Source of the DNA: Muraenolepis orangiensis
Taxonomy: Eukaryota > Chordata > Actinopteri > Gadiformes > Muraenolepididae
Length of the DNA stretch: 64,000 nucleotides
NCBI GenBank assembly: GCA_027704905.1
Contig: CM051001.1
Span: 29,372,170 to 29,436,169, forward strand
Direction of reading: 5' to 3'
A program made the translations under genes and the position numbers. Below, piece by piece: positions 25,691-37,820 of this stretch (position 1 is its first letter; the number at the start of each line of letters is the position of its first letter). A model generated the notes under the pieces. It had not been told where the DNA came from. It saw only the letters and a list, made by a program, of their open reading frames with translations, and did no database searches.

Positions 25691-25828
25691 ATGTCAAGAT
25701 ATTAAAAATTCTTACCAATAACAAAACAAATACCAGATAGAACCGACGGCCAGCGGGCAACCGGCAGCTCTACACAGGTTATAATGAGTCTAATCACCTT
25801 CATATATATGTGGCCAACCTTATAAAAC

Positions 25829-26047
<219 letters not shown>

Positions 26048-26258
26048 ATTACAAAGTGAAGAGGGCTCTGTACCAGTGGACCCCCTGCTGGCTGGGGGCT
26101 CCAGACTCAGGCTCTGGAGGCTCAGGATCAAAGAGAACAAACCAAAAGGTACCAGTTAGAGTCCCAACAGACGCTCAACAAGAGGACACACCATTCAACT
26201 AAACAACCAAACTGTATGAAACAAGTCAACACCAGAAACAAAGGGAAACTAATGATCA

Positions 26259-26872
26259 GGGGCCGGTTGTTGGGTGATTCACTTCGTTAACTGTGGGTTG
26301 TTCAAAGGGTGATTAGGAGAGAGATTAACTAATCACGAGTTAAGCAGTCGTTAAAAAAATATTAAATATTTTTTACCCATAATTCTTGAAACTACTTCCT
26401 GTATCTCCTCTCAACAACTCTTAATATGGATGCTTCTGCTAGTTCCAGCAGAAAAAGAGAACTGAAATTTTCCTTAGCAGAGGTTAATCTGTTAACAGAG
26501 TATGTAGAGGAGAGCAGGGTAACACTGAATTGCTATTTTCAAAAATATTTATTTAGATTTATATGTTGTATATATGTTAATTGTTGTCTTTCTTGATTGT
26601 ATCTTCTCTCATGTCTTGTATGTTGTTTTATGTTGTGAAGCAGCAAAAAGATGGCCATCTTGAAGCAAAAGCTAAACAATAATCACTTGAAATGTCTTAA
26701 TCATAGTTTAATACACCTTCAGCCAGTGATTACAGTTAACGACTGATTAATCGCGCGTCGACCACTAAATACCCTTTGAACAACCCAATTTAACCATGCA
26801 TTAAAAGTTAACCACTGATAAGCTGATTTAACGACTGGTTAAGAGTTAATCACCATTTGAACAACCGGCCCC
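26259..26872. mobile_element. PIF/Harbinger-like DNA element
   Basis: The ends are inverted: GGGGCCGGTTGTT at 26259 and AACAACCGGCCCC ending at 26872. Weaker inverted similarity continues inward through TTAACNNNTGG-type words and GGTTGTTCAAAGGGTGATTA on the left versus ACCCTTTGAACAACCCAATT on the right. GATCA lies directly left of the element and one base beyond its right end. The interior contains a short Myb/SANT-like frame (26426-26596). Superfamily assignment rests on that frame and the termini and is tentative. No transposase is present. Confidence 0.65.
26426..26596 (+). pseudogene. Myb/SANT-like protein fragment
   Basis: A 56-codon frame from ATG 26426 to TGA 26594-26596. Residues 9-31 read as a basic start followed by KFSLAEVNLLTEYVEES, close in spacing to the first helix of Myb/SANT-like DNA-binding domains of Harbinger elements (typically KFS-x-x-E followed by a Leu-rich helix). 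Such proteins help the transposase bind element ends. Only this N-terminal piece is left. After residue 36 the sequence becomes AT-rich and unrelated. Identification is by eye and moderate. Confidence 0.5.
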
Positions 26873-26893
26873 AGATCATCAGTAAGGAGTTAT

Positions 26894-27345
26894 TGTCACG
26901 GTTGCGGTGGGTGACAGGGGGCGTGGCCAAGGCGCGGGCTTTGGCAACTGGCGATAATGATATTGACCTCACTGGGGTGTTTATATACCCTGGCGTTCCC
27001 TAACATCGGGGCTAGGGCGTACTTTGTACTTTGTACTTTGTACTCTCTGGACGGAATCGTTACTCCGACTTCCCGGTATCCAGACTCCTCACCTGTCCCG
27101 CGTCACTCGCCTGTCTAGTACCTGTCGCTACTCTGACTTCCCGGTATCCAGACTCCTCTCCCGTCCCGGACTACCCGCCTGTCTACTACCTGTCGGTACT
27201 CCGCTGATCGACCTCCCGGTCTCCAGACCCCTGGCCTGTCCCCGATCACTCTCTGTTGTGTCTATTGCAATAAAGCTCCACGTTATCGCTTCACTGTATC
27301 GTTGGTCTGCGTTCGGGGTCCTTACCAACACAACTCGTTGTGACA
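26894..27345 (+). mobile_element. Solo LTR, Gypsy-type, perfect 5-bp target duplication
   Basis: Starts TGTCACGG and ends TTGTGACA, flanked on both sides by GTTAT (26889-26893 and 27346-27350). The body has a TATA-like TTTATATACC near 26979, a polyadenylation signal GCAATAAAGC at about 27267, and about three ~70-bp repeats with ACTTCCCGGTATCCAGACTC and CCGCCTGTCTA (27055-27230). No internal element DNA follows, so it fits a solo LTR left by recombination. Frames over it are not genes. Confidence 0.88.
26976..26988 (+). promoter_or_regulatory. LTR TATA-like box
   Basis: GTGTTTATATACC inside the solo LTR, about 285 bp before the AATAAA. This is the expected U3 position for an LTR promoter. Confidence 0.5.
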
Positions 27346-27899
27346 GTTATGAGTTAAAGAAACTCATACCTTGTGGATGCCTCAACACTGTGGTTCAACT
27401 TCGCCACACAAATACCTCTGCTTCATCGTTACAAAAATACAAATCAGCTATGTTGAATACGTTGTCTTAAAGTGCAGGACCAGTGAAGAACAAAACAGCG
27501 AGCCTCCCGCCATGTAGGCCTACTCTCAGGCACCAGAGACAACGGGACCACCAGCCAGGGGGTACGCAACAGGTATCAGGCTTCCTGGGTGGTTCCCTGG
27601 TGTGCAGAAAGGCCTTAGCCCGCTACCACTACAGTGACTCACCAGGGTCATTTTGACCGGTTACCTATACACATACTGTACTCGCAGTAGTACATTAACC
27701 AACAGAAGGCTCAACGTCTAAGAGTTGAGAACTGCTTGAGAACTTATTTAATGGTGTTACGATACAACCCAGTATGTAGTGATGAGATGAGACCAGCAGT
27801 GACCGGCTTTGAATGACAACAGCATCAACATAATGACATTACTGTAGCTACAACAGTATAAAGGCCCTTGTAATTATTTATTGTTGCCTGACTGGAGGT

Positions 27900-27900
<1 letters not shown>
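27346..27900. other. Unassigned stretch
   Basis: Begins with the second GTTAT target copy. No gene or repeat recognised. Confidence 0.5.

Positions 27901-27965
<65 letters not shown>
27901..27965. repeat. (CA)n microsatellite
   Basis: Pure CA, about 65 bp. Confidence 0.96.
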
Positions 27966-27970
<5 letters not shown>

Positions 27971-28350
27971 GTTTTCCAGAATATTTCATATTTATAATAT
28001 TTCCCATAATGCCTTCCATTCAAAGGACTAAACAGGTCAATCATGGGACACGACCAGTCTGGATGATCAAACCATTGTCTGAATGGTTGAATGTTATAGT
28101 GAAGACAGCAGTGATGGTTTGGTCACTAAGACCGATATGGTCCTATACAATGACTTAAAACACAAACCAAAAATATGACACTGTAGCAGACGAGCCTGCC
28201 ATTAGCCACACACGGCTACTTGAGGGCTCCTCCCAAAGACAAGGACAGGGTGATAAGGAATCTGGTTTATTGTAAGAAATTAAACCATTGTGAACAGAGC
28301 AGATGGAACATGCTAGTGCTCGGCGTCGGTGCTAGACCATTGCACACCTT
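27966..28350. other. Unassigned stretch
   Basis: Nothing recognised up to the LTR fragment. Confidence 0.5.
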
Positions 28351-28516
28351 ACTGAGAACCTAATGGCTCCCCCCCCCCGCTACCACCCCACGTAACCTAT
28401 CCTACTCTACCTTGTTTCGTTTTTGATTGTGGAGATTTTTCAGTAAAGACATTTTTCCGTTGTTTTGGTTGGTGTGTCTCTTCTTCTGGGTTCTCTGGCA
28501 CATTTGGCTGGCCGGT
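28351..28516 (+). mobile_element. Partial LTR related to the 8.2-9.4 kb element
   Basis: TGAGAACCTAATGGCTCCC and, farther on, CTTCTTCTGGGTTCTCTGGC and ACATTTGGCTGGCCGGTCTC match the reverse complement of the LTR at 9097-9360. It ends near GGGTCTTAACTCA, where a full LTR would end in ATAACA. It carries CAGTAAAGACATTTTT as a polyA-like stretch. The 5' half of the LTR is missing. Confidence 0.7.
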
Positions 28517-28527
28517 CTCATTGGGTC

Positions 28528-28640
28528 TTAACTCAAGGACTCACAGGTGTGCAGCCTCACCAGCCATACTGTAATCAGTCTGACTCGGGCCAGGTGAGGC
28601 TGCTTAAATCAGCCATTAAACACACACACTCCACAGACAT
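28528..28640 (-). repeat. Dispersed repeat E, copy 2 (5' part)
   Basis: The reverse complement carries GGCTGATTTAAGCAGCCTCA, GGCCCGAGTCAGACTGATTA and GGTGAGGCTGCACACC, matching the first half of the 38.15 kb copy. It directly follows the LTR fragment. Confidence 0.65.
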
Positions 28641-29362
28641 GTTATCCAAATAGAAGTCCAAAGAAATGTCAATGCTAATTAAAAGTTTGAAATTTATTTT
28701 TTTTCAGATATGGCACCGACTAACAAGTCAAATATTTAAAAGACCTCCAACATTTTAAGGTCAAGCAAACTTAATTAGTGGAGTTTCTCTCTTTCCCCAC
28801 CAAGCCTTGTGAAGCGTCAAACACTGGTGTATTTGCATGTCTCAAAGTCCCAAGTGTTTCATAACCACATGTGCAGTATACCATAGACATGTTGTACAGT
28901 CAAATTGTCATCACAAGGCACGGGTGTAATGGGCTTTATTCACAATTAATTTTCCTTTCATATGGAATCCTGTATTAATCCTTTATGTTCCTTACCTCCA
29001 CCTTCCCTCCATATTCAGTCTGTGGTGTCCCTCTCCATCTAGAAGAGTCTGTTATAGATGGAAAGCTTAAAGGCTTTTTCTCAGTTACCTAACGCACATC
29101 TGAGTGTCTACAAATGGTCAAGGTTGCATTATTCTACTAATGGGCAGTTGTTCAGGACATTTACTCTGAGATGGCCGCTGTTTGTCTTCTTTGTTTTCAA
29201 ATACATCCACAGTAAGATGATTAGTTGGACGTTCAATATATTTTTTTTAGAGCAATTAATTTCCATCCCTCTGTCCTCCAAGGGGTTATTTATTTCACCC
29301 CGTCCTTCATCTCTCACTCCATTGATTCTCTCCATAGCAAACAGCGTATAGACCCAGAAGGA

Positions 29363-29365
<3 letters not shown>
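28641..29365. other. Unassigned stretch
   Basis: AT-rich with no recognised gene or repeat. A plus frame of 97 codons (29058-29351) has no domain. Confidence 0.5.

Positions 29366-29395
<30 letters not shown>
29366..29395. repeat. Short (CT)n
   Basis: About 30 bp of CT. Confidence 0.95.
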
Positions 29396-29398
<3 letters not shown>

Positions 29399-29865
29399 AC
29401 TCTGTGTTTGTCTGCAGTGGATGCCGGAAGAGAAACACCAGCTTTCTAATTAATGTATAAAACCTGTAAGCTAATGCTGACTTTTAAATAGCAGTGAACA
29501 CTCACAATTAAAATCCGCCAGCAGGGGACAAACCGCAAGAAACTCAATATGAAAACAAAAGGTAGCTGGCAGCCATGGAGAATGAACTTCCTGTGGAGAG
29601 AGTTAATCCATCCCTCCTTTCTTTTATAGCTCATAACCTGGACATCATTCATCGGTGCTTTTGCATTGTACAGCATACAGTAAACTTACATCCTAAAGTT
29701 AATATAGTTTATTAACTAATTATGTGAGACGAGAGTTACTGTACCATCCATCAGTCACGTTATTGTTATTTGTATTGTGTATAGTATGTTCTAGTAAAGT
29801 GCTGTTCACACTCCATGTTTCACGTCTATTGTTCCACACACCGCTATTCTCATCCATAACACTTC
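29396..29865. other. Unassigned stretch
   Basis: Nothing recognised. Ends at a LINE-B tail. Confidence 0.5.
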
Positions 29866-29912
29866 GAGATTTCAAGATTCAAGATGTTTTTATTTGCCAT
29901 GTGCAACAAGTG
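29866..29912 (-). mobile_element. LINE-B 3' tail remnant
   Basis: AGATTTCAAGATTCAAGATG, then TTTTTATTTGCCATGTGCAA and CAAGTGCAA, the terminal LINE-B motif in reverse orientation. It joins without a gap to LINE-A coding DNA of opposite orientation at 29913-29915. Confidence 0.7.
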
Positions 29913-30875
29913 CAACTCTACACCCACGATTGCATGGCTATGCACAGGTCCAACGTCATCATCAAGTTTGCTGATGACACGACATTCACGACAGTGATGG
30001 GCCTAATCGCCGGCGACGACGTGACAGCCTACAGGGAGGAGGTCGGATAGCTGGAGCAGTTGTGCCAGGAGAACAGCCTCGACCTCAACGTCAAGAAGAC
30101 CAAGGAGCTGATCGTGGACTACAGGAAGCAGAGAGGCCCGTTCTCCATCGACGTTGTTGCAGTAGAGAGGGTCAGCAGCTTCAGGTTCCTCGGCGTGCAC
30201 ATCTCCGAGGACCTCACATGGTCCACGCACACCACACACGTGGTGAAAAACAACGCCTGTATTTCCTCAGGCGTCTGAGGAAATTCAGCATGGGCCCCCG
30301 CATCCTGAGAACATTCTATACCGGCACCATCGAGAGTGTTCTTACAGGGTGTATCACCGCCTGGAACGGGAACTGCACCGCACTCGAGCGCAGAGCGCTT
30401 CAAAGGGTGGTGCGGACGGCCCAGTGTATCGTTGGAGGTGAGCTCCCCTCCCTCCTGGATATATACAACCAGCGGTGCGTGGCCAAGGCCAAACGCATCA
30501 TAAATGACAATGCCCACCCCAGCCACAAACTGTATTCACTTTTACCGTCAGGCAGGCGATACCGCAGTATCAAGTGCCGTACAAATAGACTCAGAGATAG
30601 CTTCCACAGTCAGGCCATCAGGCTGCTGAACAAGGGTGTATATTATATAACAATGTATATTTTATTACATTGATTTATATATACATATTGCTCTTTTTCT
30701 GTTGCATTTTATAAATTGCATTTTTATTTTTATTTGATCTTTATTCTATTCTATTTTTATTCTATTTTTATCTATTTTTATAACTGCTGTCTGTCGTTGG
30801 GTATTGCACATAAGATTTTCAAACCACTGCTTTATACGTGTAAACTGTGAAGTGACAATAAACTTGACTTGACTG
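29913..30875 (+). mobile_element. LINE-A copy, 5'-truncated in RT
   Basis: Begins at YTHDCMAMH just before motif C and keeps KFADDTT. A 9-bp duplication (ACGACATTCACGACAGTG region near 29977-29995) follows. It has a stop at 30048 and a shift near 30245 (loss of GGGCC), then an open frame to LLNKGV at about 30645. 3'UTR and tail ACTTGACTTGACT end at about 30875. It is close to the 12.3 kb copy in sequence. LINE-C starts at the next base. Confidence 0.92.
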
Positions 30876-31739
30876 GAACTGCGGCTTACATACCACCAGA
30901 TGCTAACGCTAAGCTAGCTATGAAGGAACTGTACTTTGCTATTAAAAAGCAACAGAACTCCCACCCAGAGGCAGCCTTTATTATTGCGGGCGATTTCAAT
31001 CATGCCAACTTAAAGACTGTGCTCCCCAAATTTTCTTCTATTCTACCGTTAGGACAGTCAAAGTGTGGCCTGAGGGAGCAGACTCTAAGTTGCAGAACCG
31101 ATTTCTGCACACAGATTGGAGCCTGTTTGCCTCCCAGTATACCCTAGACTCCCACACTGACATTGACTCCTACGCCTACTCTGTTTTGGATTACATCAAC
31201 TCCAGCACTGACACTGTCGCCACCCTCAAACAGATCACAACGTTCCCCAACCAGAAGCCGTGGATGAACAGAGAGGTCCGCCTACTCCTAAAGGCATGTG
31301 ACGCTGCTTTTAGGTAAGGCGATGCACTGGCCTTCTGTTTAGCCAAGGATCATCTGAAAAAGGGCATCAAGCAGGCCAAGCTCAAACACAAGCGAAGGGT
31401 TGAAGACCACTTCAACAATTCCGATCCCCTACGCATGTGGCAGGGCATCCAGGCCATCACGGATTATAAACCCTCCAACAACTCCCCTCAAACCATTGAC
31501 TTATCCCTCCCTGACAAACTCAATATTTTTTTTGCTCCCTTTGACCGGAACAACCCCGAACTGCCCACCAGGGCTACGCTCCCTGTTGACCACCAACCCC
31601 TCACCCTATCCCCCACAAATGTGTGTGCACTTAGCAGAACAAATGCACATAAGGCAGCTGGTTCTGATGGCATCCCCAGTTGCATGCTCAGGAGCTGCGC
31701 TTAGCAGCTGACCGAGGTCCTTACTGACATTTTCAACTT

Positions 31740-32870
31740 GTGCCTTTGCCAAAACACTCGTCTGCAGCGAGCCTCAACGACTTCCACCCTGTTGCACTCA
31801 TCATGAAGTGCTTTGAGAGGTTGGTCCTGGCTCACCTCAAATCTGGCCTGTCACCCTCACTAGATAAATACCAATTTGCCTACCGTGAGAACAGGAGCAC
31901 AGAGGACATCATTTCCTCAGCTCTTCACTCCGCTCTCTCCCACCTGTATGAGAGCAACACCCACGTGAGAATGCTGTTCATAGACTTCAGCTCAGCATTT
32001 AATACCATCATCCCCTCCAAACTCATCTTCAAACTTGGTGACCTCATGAAAACCAAGAACCTTGACATCAACCCCTCAGTTTGTAACTGGTTACTAGACT
32101 TCCTAACCAACAGACCCAAGTCAGTCAGGTTAGACCATCTCACCTCCTCCACCCTCACCATAAACACCGGCGTTCCACAAGGCTGTGTGCTGAGCCCTCT
32201 CCTCTACTCCTTCTTCAACCACGACTGCACTCTTGTACATGGTACAAACACCATCATCAAGTTTGCTGACGACACAACGGTGATGGGCCTCATCAAAAAC
32301 AACGATGAGGCAGCCTACAGGGAGGAGGTCCAGCACCTGGTGGCGTGGTGCGCTGACAACAACCTGGCCCTCAACACCAAGAAGACAAAGGAGCTCATCA
32401 TCGACTTCAGGAAGACCAGAGCTGGCGCACACGCCCCCATCCTCATCAAAAGAGCGGAGGTCGAGCGTGTCTCCAGCTTAAAATTCCTGGGTGTCCACAT
32501 CTCTGAGGACCTCTCCTGGTCCCTCAATACTGCTGCACTGGTAAAGAAGGCTCACCAGCGTCTCTTCTTCCTGAGGAGACTGAGGAAAGCCCACCTGTCA
32601 CCTTAGATTCTGGTGAACTTTTACCGGTGTGCTATTGAAAGAATCTTCACCAACTGCATCACAGTGTGGTACGGCAACTGCACTGTTTCCGACCGGAAAG
32701 TGCTGCAGAGGGTGGTGAAAACCACCAAACGCATCGTTGGACTACCCCTCCCTGCAATAAACACTACCCACCACAAACGGTGTCTGAGGAAGGCACAACA
32801 AATTGTAGATGACCCCTCTCACCCCAACCATGGACTGTTTGCCCTCCTCTGCTCCGGGAGGCGCTATTGA
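31740..32870 (+). pseudogene. LINE-C reverse transcriptase
   Basis: The largest open part (31740-32606, 288 codons) reads LNDFHPVALIMKCFERLV, YQFAYRENRSTEDII, motif A MLFIDFSSAFN, motif B PQGCVLSP and motif C KFADDTTVMGL, all intact. It stops at TAG 32604-32606, where related copies read SPQILVNFYR, so CAG became TAG. The C-terminal part continues in the same region (32613-32870) with CITVWYGNCT and SHPNHGLF, and ends at TGA replacing an arginine codon in RRYRNL. Earlier stops lie at TAA near 31315 and TAG near 31702. Confidence 0.88.
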
Positions 32871-32948
32871 AACCTCTGTTCCAAGTCAAGCAGGCTTAGG
32901 AATAGCTTCTTCCCCTCAGCTGTCATCTCCCTGAACTCTGCACCACGA

Positions 32949-33190
32949 TGACAGCCCCCCCCCCCCCCTGCTGCACCCCCCCTGCTGCCCAACCCCTGCT
33001 GCCCCTCCCCCCCTGCTGCCACTCCTCTGCTGTCCCCCCCCCTGCTGCTGCACCTCTGCTGTCGTCCCCCCCGGCTGCCCTCCCCTCTGCTGCACCCCCC
33101 CCCCCCCTGCTGCTGCACCCCCCCCTGCTGACACCCCCTCTGCTGCCCCCCCCCTGCTGACGCCCCCTCTGCTGCCCCCCCCTGCCCCAC
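32949..33190. repeat. C-rich (CCCCCTGCTG)n low-complexity tract
   Basis: Imperfect repeats of poly-C separated by CTGCTGC(ACC) words, about 240 bp, inside the 3'UTR of LINE-C copy 1. The same place in the copies at 53.42 and 48.0 kb has only a few C/G. Confidence 0.9.
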
Positions 33191-33672
33191 ACCTCTGCTC
33201 AACACCTATAACAATCACCACCAATGTCTCTGACTAAAATAAAAAATAAAATAAAACTGTAAAAACAAACTGTATCACAACTACCTACCTCTCTATAATT
33301 TACATATTTATTACTAAGATACCTGTTTACTGTACCTGCCATATATATTTAAATCTGTTGATAGAACTGCTCCTACTCCTGTATATACATATACATTTAT
33401 ATATTCTCACTTGTATATACATTACATCTATATATTTGTATCCTGCTTTCAATAATAGCATACCCCTGATCACTAAATGCTCACTTACCTGTATATACAT
33501 ATACCTATTATTATGCTGCTCATATCACATTTATACCTAGACTGTCTTTTAACCTGTACATTTAAACTGTCAATTATATTATTTTACCATGCACTTTACT
33601 GCAACATTTGCACTCTGGTTATATGCTAAATTATTTCGCTGTACTGTACTACTCAAATCTAATCTAATCGAA

Positions 33673-33900
33673 TGTATTCTCTGTCCCCAACCACTTCCTG
33701 TTAAAGATACACTGATGCTTCCTTGGTCCCCAAACACTTCCTGTTAGGATACCCCGATTTAACCTTGGTCCCCAACCACTTCCTGTTAGGATACATTGAT
33801 GTATACTCGGTCCCCAACCACTCCCTGTTAAAGATACACTGAAGTATCCTCAGTCCCCAAACACTTCCTGTTAGGATACCCCGATGTTTCCTTGGTCCCA
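33673..33900. repeat. ~47-bp minisatellite, about five units
   Basis: Units contain GTCCCCAACCACTTCCTGTT followed by AGGATACNNNGAT or AAAGATACACTGA. It starts at the 3' end of LINE-C copy 1. Confidence 0.88.
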
Positions 33901-34549
33901 AAACAAAACAAAATTTAACAGCAGATTGAGTTTTTGGTCTAGCAGCTTCAGTAATTCAACAATTGGAACAGTTGGTACAATGGAGATCAATGGAGATAAA
34001 GGGAGACATCTGGAGATTTAGAAGGAAGCACAAATCAAAATGAACCGTGAATACTGTAGTCGCGGCATTAGCAGATGGCTGGTTTTCTCTATTTCAATCC
34101 AAGACAATCCTAGTGAGCTCATTACCACAAGTTGCTAACACGATAAAGAGTTTTAATTACATGTCAAGGCTGAGACGCTCTCTGCCTAGAATCACACCCA
34201 CAAATGACAACCACAAGATTTAGTTAATATGTCTGGATACCTCTAGCATCTGTTTATAGACAACGCTAATAGGATATAGGATTATAGGATAATAGGATAT
34301 AGGATAAAAGGATAGGAAAAACTGATAAAGACACAAGTGCATCTTTGCTGTTTTCCAAAAAGAATACGGTGCCGTGAAAGATGAAAGTGGAGCTGTAAGA
34401 ACAGCTGTTATGACATCCCAGCGTGCTCCTCTTTCTCCTCCCATCCTATGTGTTGCAATCATACAGTTATCAGAAAGATATGAAGTGCACTAAGTCATAA
34501 GTAATACATTTTGAGTGATATTCACATTTTGTGTCAGGTCGCAAAACGG
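33901..34549. other. Unassigned stretch
   Basis: Small tandem of GGATATA/GGATAATA words at 34270-34315. No gene recognised. Confidence 0.5.
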
Positions 34550-34775
34550 TAAGTAGCAGTCGATGCTGGTACCTGCCGCTAACGTCTAACAGCTAACTCC
34601 TTTGGGCTCCTACCGATCACAAAGACGCAGGTGGATGATCAATCACCACAAACACTCACCACTCAGTGTGTGGTGACGGCTGGTTTTAACCTGCCTTGAT
34701 TACCAATGCAACACAGGTGTGTAGCCTCACTCGGCCCCAAAGTCTTATCAGTCTGACTGGGGCCATTTTTAGAAA
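34550..34775 (-). repeat. Dispersed repeat E, copy 3
   Basis: The reverse complement has GGCCCCAGTCAGACTGATAA, GAGGCTACACACCTGTG, AAAACCAGCCGTCACCACAC, CATCCACCTGCGTCTTTGTG and GGTAGGAGCCC, the same ordered blocks as copies 1, 4 and 5. Divergent. Confidence 0.65.
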
Positions 34776-35035
34776 CCTTGGACTCAGAGAGAGAGATGGA
34801 CTCATGATTAGGATCTTGTTAAGACAGGAGGAGTAAGGAAGCGACAGTGGAGAGGCGAGCTCTACAGAAGACGTGGATAGAAAGTGACAAGGCCACGGAA
34901 GAGATCACAGCAAAATGTCAGCTGAGGGAGATGTGAGATGAGGTGCACATGGGGAGGATCTCGGCTCAGTGGAAAAGGTTTGTCTGGCTAAGTGAACAGG
35001 GCGGAGAGAAAGACTCCATAGTTTCATGAAAGATA

Positions 35036-35467
35036 TGTAGTATAATTTCTACTCGGGTGGAAATAAGAATCTTTCTCAGAGGTCCGGATACTAAGTTCAA
35101 TATGTTTATTGAACAAAGCATCAAATGAAAGCATCTACTGCAGTAAGATGGAGCCTACCGTGCCAATTCGCAGACTGGCGACGCGCTCCTTTACCAAACA
35201 TTATATAGACAATAGCATCATAAAACATCGACTACTCCTATTGGTCAAAGTAAACAAACATCAACTAATACTATCGGTCTGAGAGGTAAAACCAGTATCC
35301 ACTACTCTGGTTGGTCACGGTGTCTTCATCGTCACGTCACAAGTTTATGGCTCAAACCCCCGGGGGAGGGTCGTATTCCTGGCCATATCTGCTGGTCGCA
35401 TCTCTGGCAACCCCAGGGGGTTGCATGTCTGGCAACTTTTGGTCACCTCAACACGCATGGCCTTACA
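35036..35467 (-). mobile_element. LTR-like element, probably solo
   Basis: Read on the minus strand it starts TGTAAGGCCATGCGTG, has a TATA-like CTATATAATG near 35207, a polyA signal TTCAATAAACATATTG near 35105, and ends ATTATACTACA. Length (432 bp), TG...CA ends and the order of promoter and polyA signals fit an LTR. I see no clear target duplication and no internal element on either side, so this remains a proposal. Confidence 0.55.
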
Positions 35468-35696
35468 ATGCATACAGTATCACAGATAGTGTTTTAGTTT
35501 TATACTTAGTGTATAAAAATACACTACAATATCGAAATAAAGATGGCTGGAAGATAAGATGGAAATGGAAGGAGACGTGTGGGACTGATGTTGAAATCAG
35601 ACAAGAAGCTGTGTGATGTTGAATTAGGTCAGAAAGAAGTCGAATATGTCCAAGCTTCTCCAAGCAATACTACTACCAAGAAACACAACAGAGACA

Positions 35697-36428
<732 letters not shown>

Positions 36429-36930
36429 CCATCCATCCATCGTCTACTGCTTAACGCGGAGGTAGAAGCTCCAGCAGGGGACCCCAAAGGCCCCTGTCCC
36501 TCGCAACATCAACCAGCTCTGACTGGGGGATCCTGAGGCATTCCCAGGCCAGCGTGGAGATGTAATCGCCCCACCTGTACCTTGGTCTGCCCTGTGGTCT
36601 CCTCCCAGCCGGACGTGCCTGGAAAACGTCACTCAGGAGGCGACCAGGAAGCATCCTTACTCGATGCCCAAACCACCTCAACTGGCTCCTTTCTACGTGA
36701 AGGAGCAGCGGCTCTACTCAGAGTCTCTCACAAGTGACCGAGCTTATCACCCTATCCCTAAGGGAGAGGATCTTCTCACCCCATCCCTAAGGGAGATGAT
36801 CTTCTCATTCTATAACTCAGGGAGATGACAGCCACCCTCCTAAGGAAACTCATTTCGGCCACTTGTACTTGGATCTCATCCTTTCGGTCATTACCCATAG
36901 TTCATGACCATGGGTGTGGGAAGAAACTTA
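36429..36930 (-). mobile_element. Rex3-like LINE 3' end
   Basis: Minus-strand frame 36451-36681 reads LRWFGH-like MRWFGHRVRMLPGRL, then ARPAGRRPQGRPR and RWGDYISTLAWECL, the C-terminus of a very common fish LINE. It is followed after the stop by CGATGGATGGATGG at 36430-36443, a GATG-type tail as known for Rex3 (RTE clade). Upstream coding (LSLRDRVISSVTCERL) continues to about 36800 with a stop, and a duplicated segment (CCATCCCTAAGGGAG) lies at 36752-36800. 5'-truncated. Confidence 0.75.
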
Positions 36931-37290
36931 AAGGAAAGCCAAGAACTTTGCCTTCTAGCTCAGTTCTCTTTTGGTCACAACAGTGACCAGGGCCTCTGTA
37001 AATTATATTAAAAAATGATAGTAATTAAAATAATGATAGACGTTATACAATCAACATTTAATTATCATAAATTAACTTAGATTGAGAGAACTCTAGCTCT
37101 AGCACAACCACCCTTGCACATGCTTTCTTCCAGTGGAGAAAAAAATCTAATTTTCTTGACAAACGATAAGACACACACACACACTCTATCAACTGGGCTC
37201 ACAGAGGCCAAGGAAAGGAAGGAAGAAATTTAAAAAACTGAAAAAACTGATGGAGAAATGTCAGAGGAGGAATTGGAAATACCTTGGAAT
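36931..37290. other. Unassigned stretch
   Basis: Nothing recognised. Confidence 0.5.

Positions 37291-37820
<530 letters not shown>

Larger units (their letters stand above)
30876..33672 (+). mobile_element. LINE-C copy 1, 5'-truncated
   Basis: Starts inside the endonuclease (TAAYIPPDANAKLAMKELY), directly after the LINE-A tail. The frame shows AGDFNHAN, loss of the SDH segment near 31035, the linker NQKPWMNREVR, and then RT and the C-terminal SHPNHGLFALL. The 3'UTR contains an expanded C-rich tract (32949-33190). The copy ends in CAAATCTAATCTAATCGAAT (about 33650-33672). At least four in-frame nonsense changes are visible, so it cannot encode an intact protein. Confidence 0.92.

Noticed and set aside
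33673..33900. CRISPR-like array of regularly spaced repeats
   Set aside because: Units are contiguous tandem repeats without unique spacers, in a eukaryotic repeat setting. The same holds for the other minisatellites.
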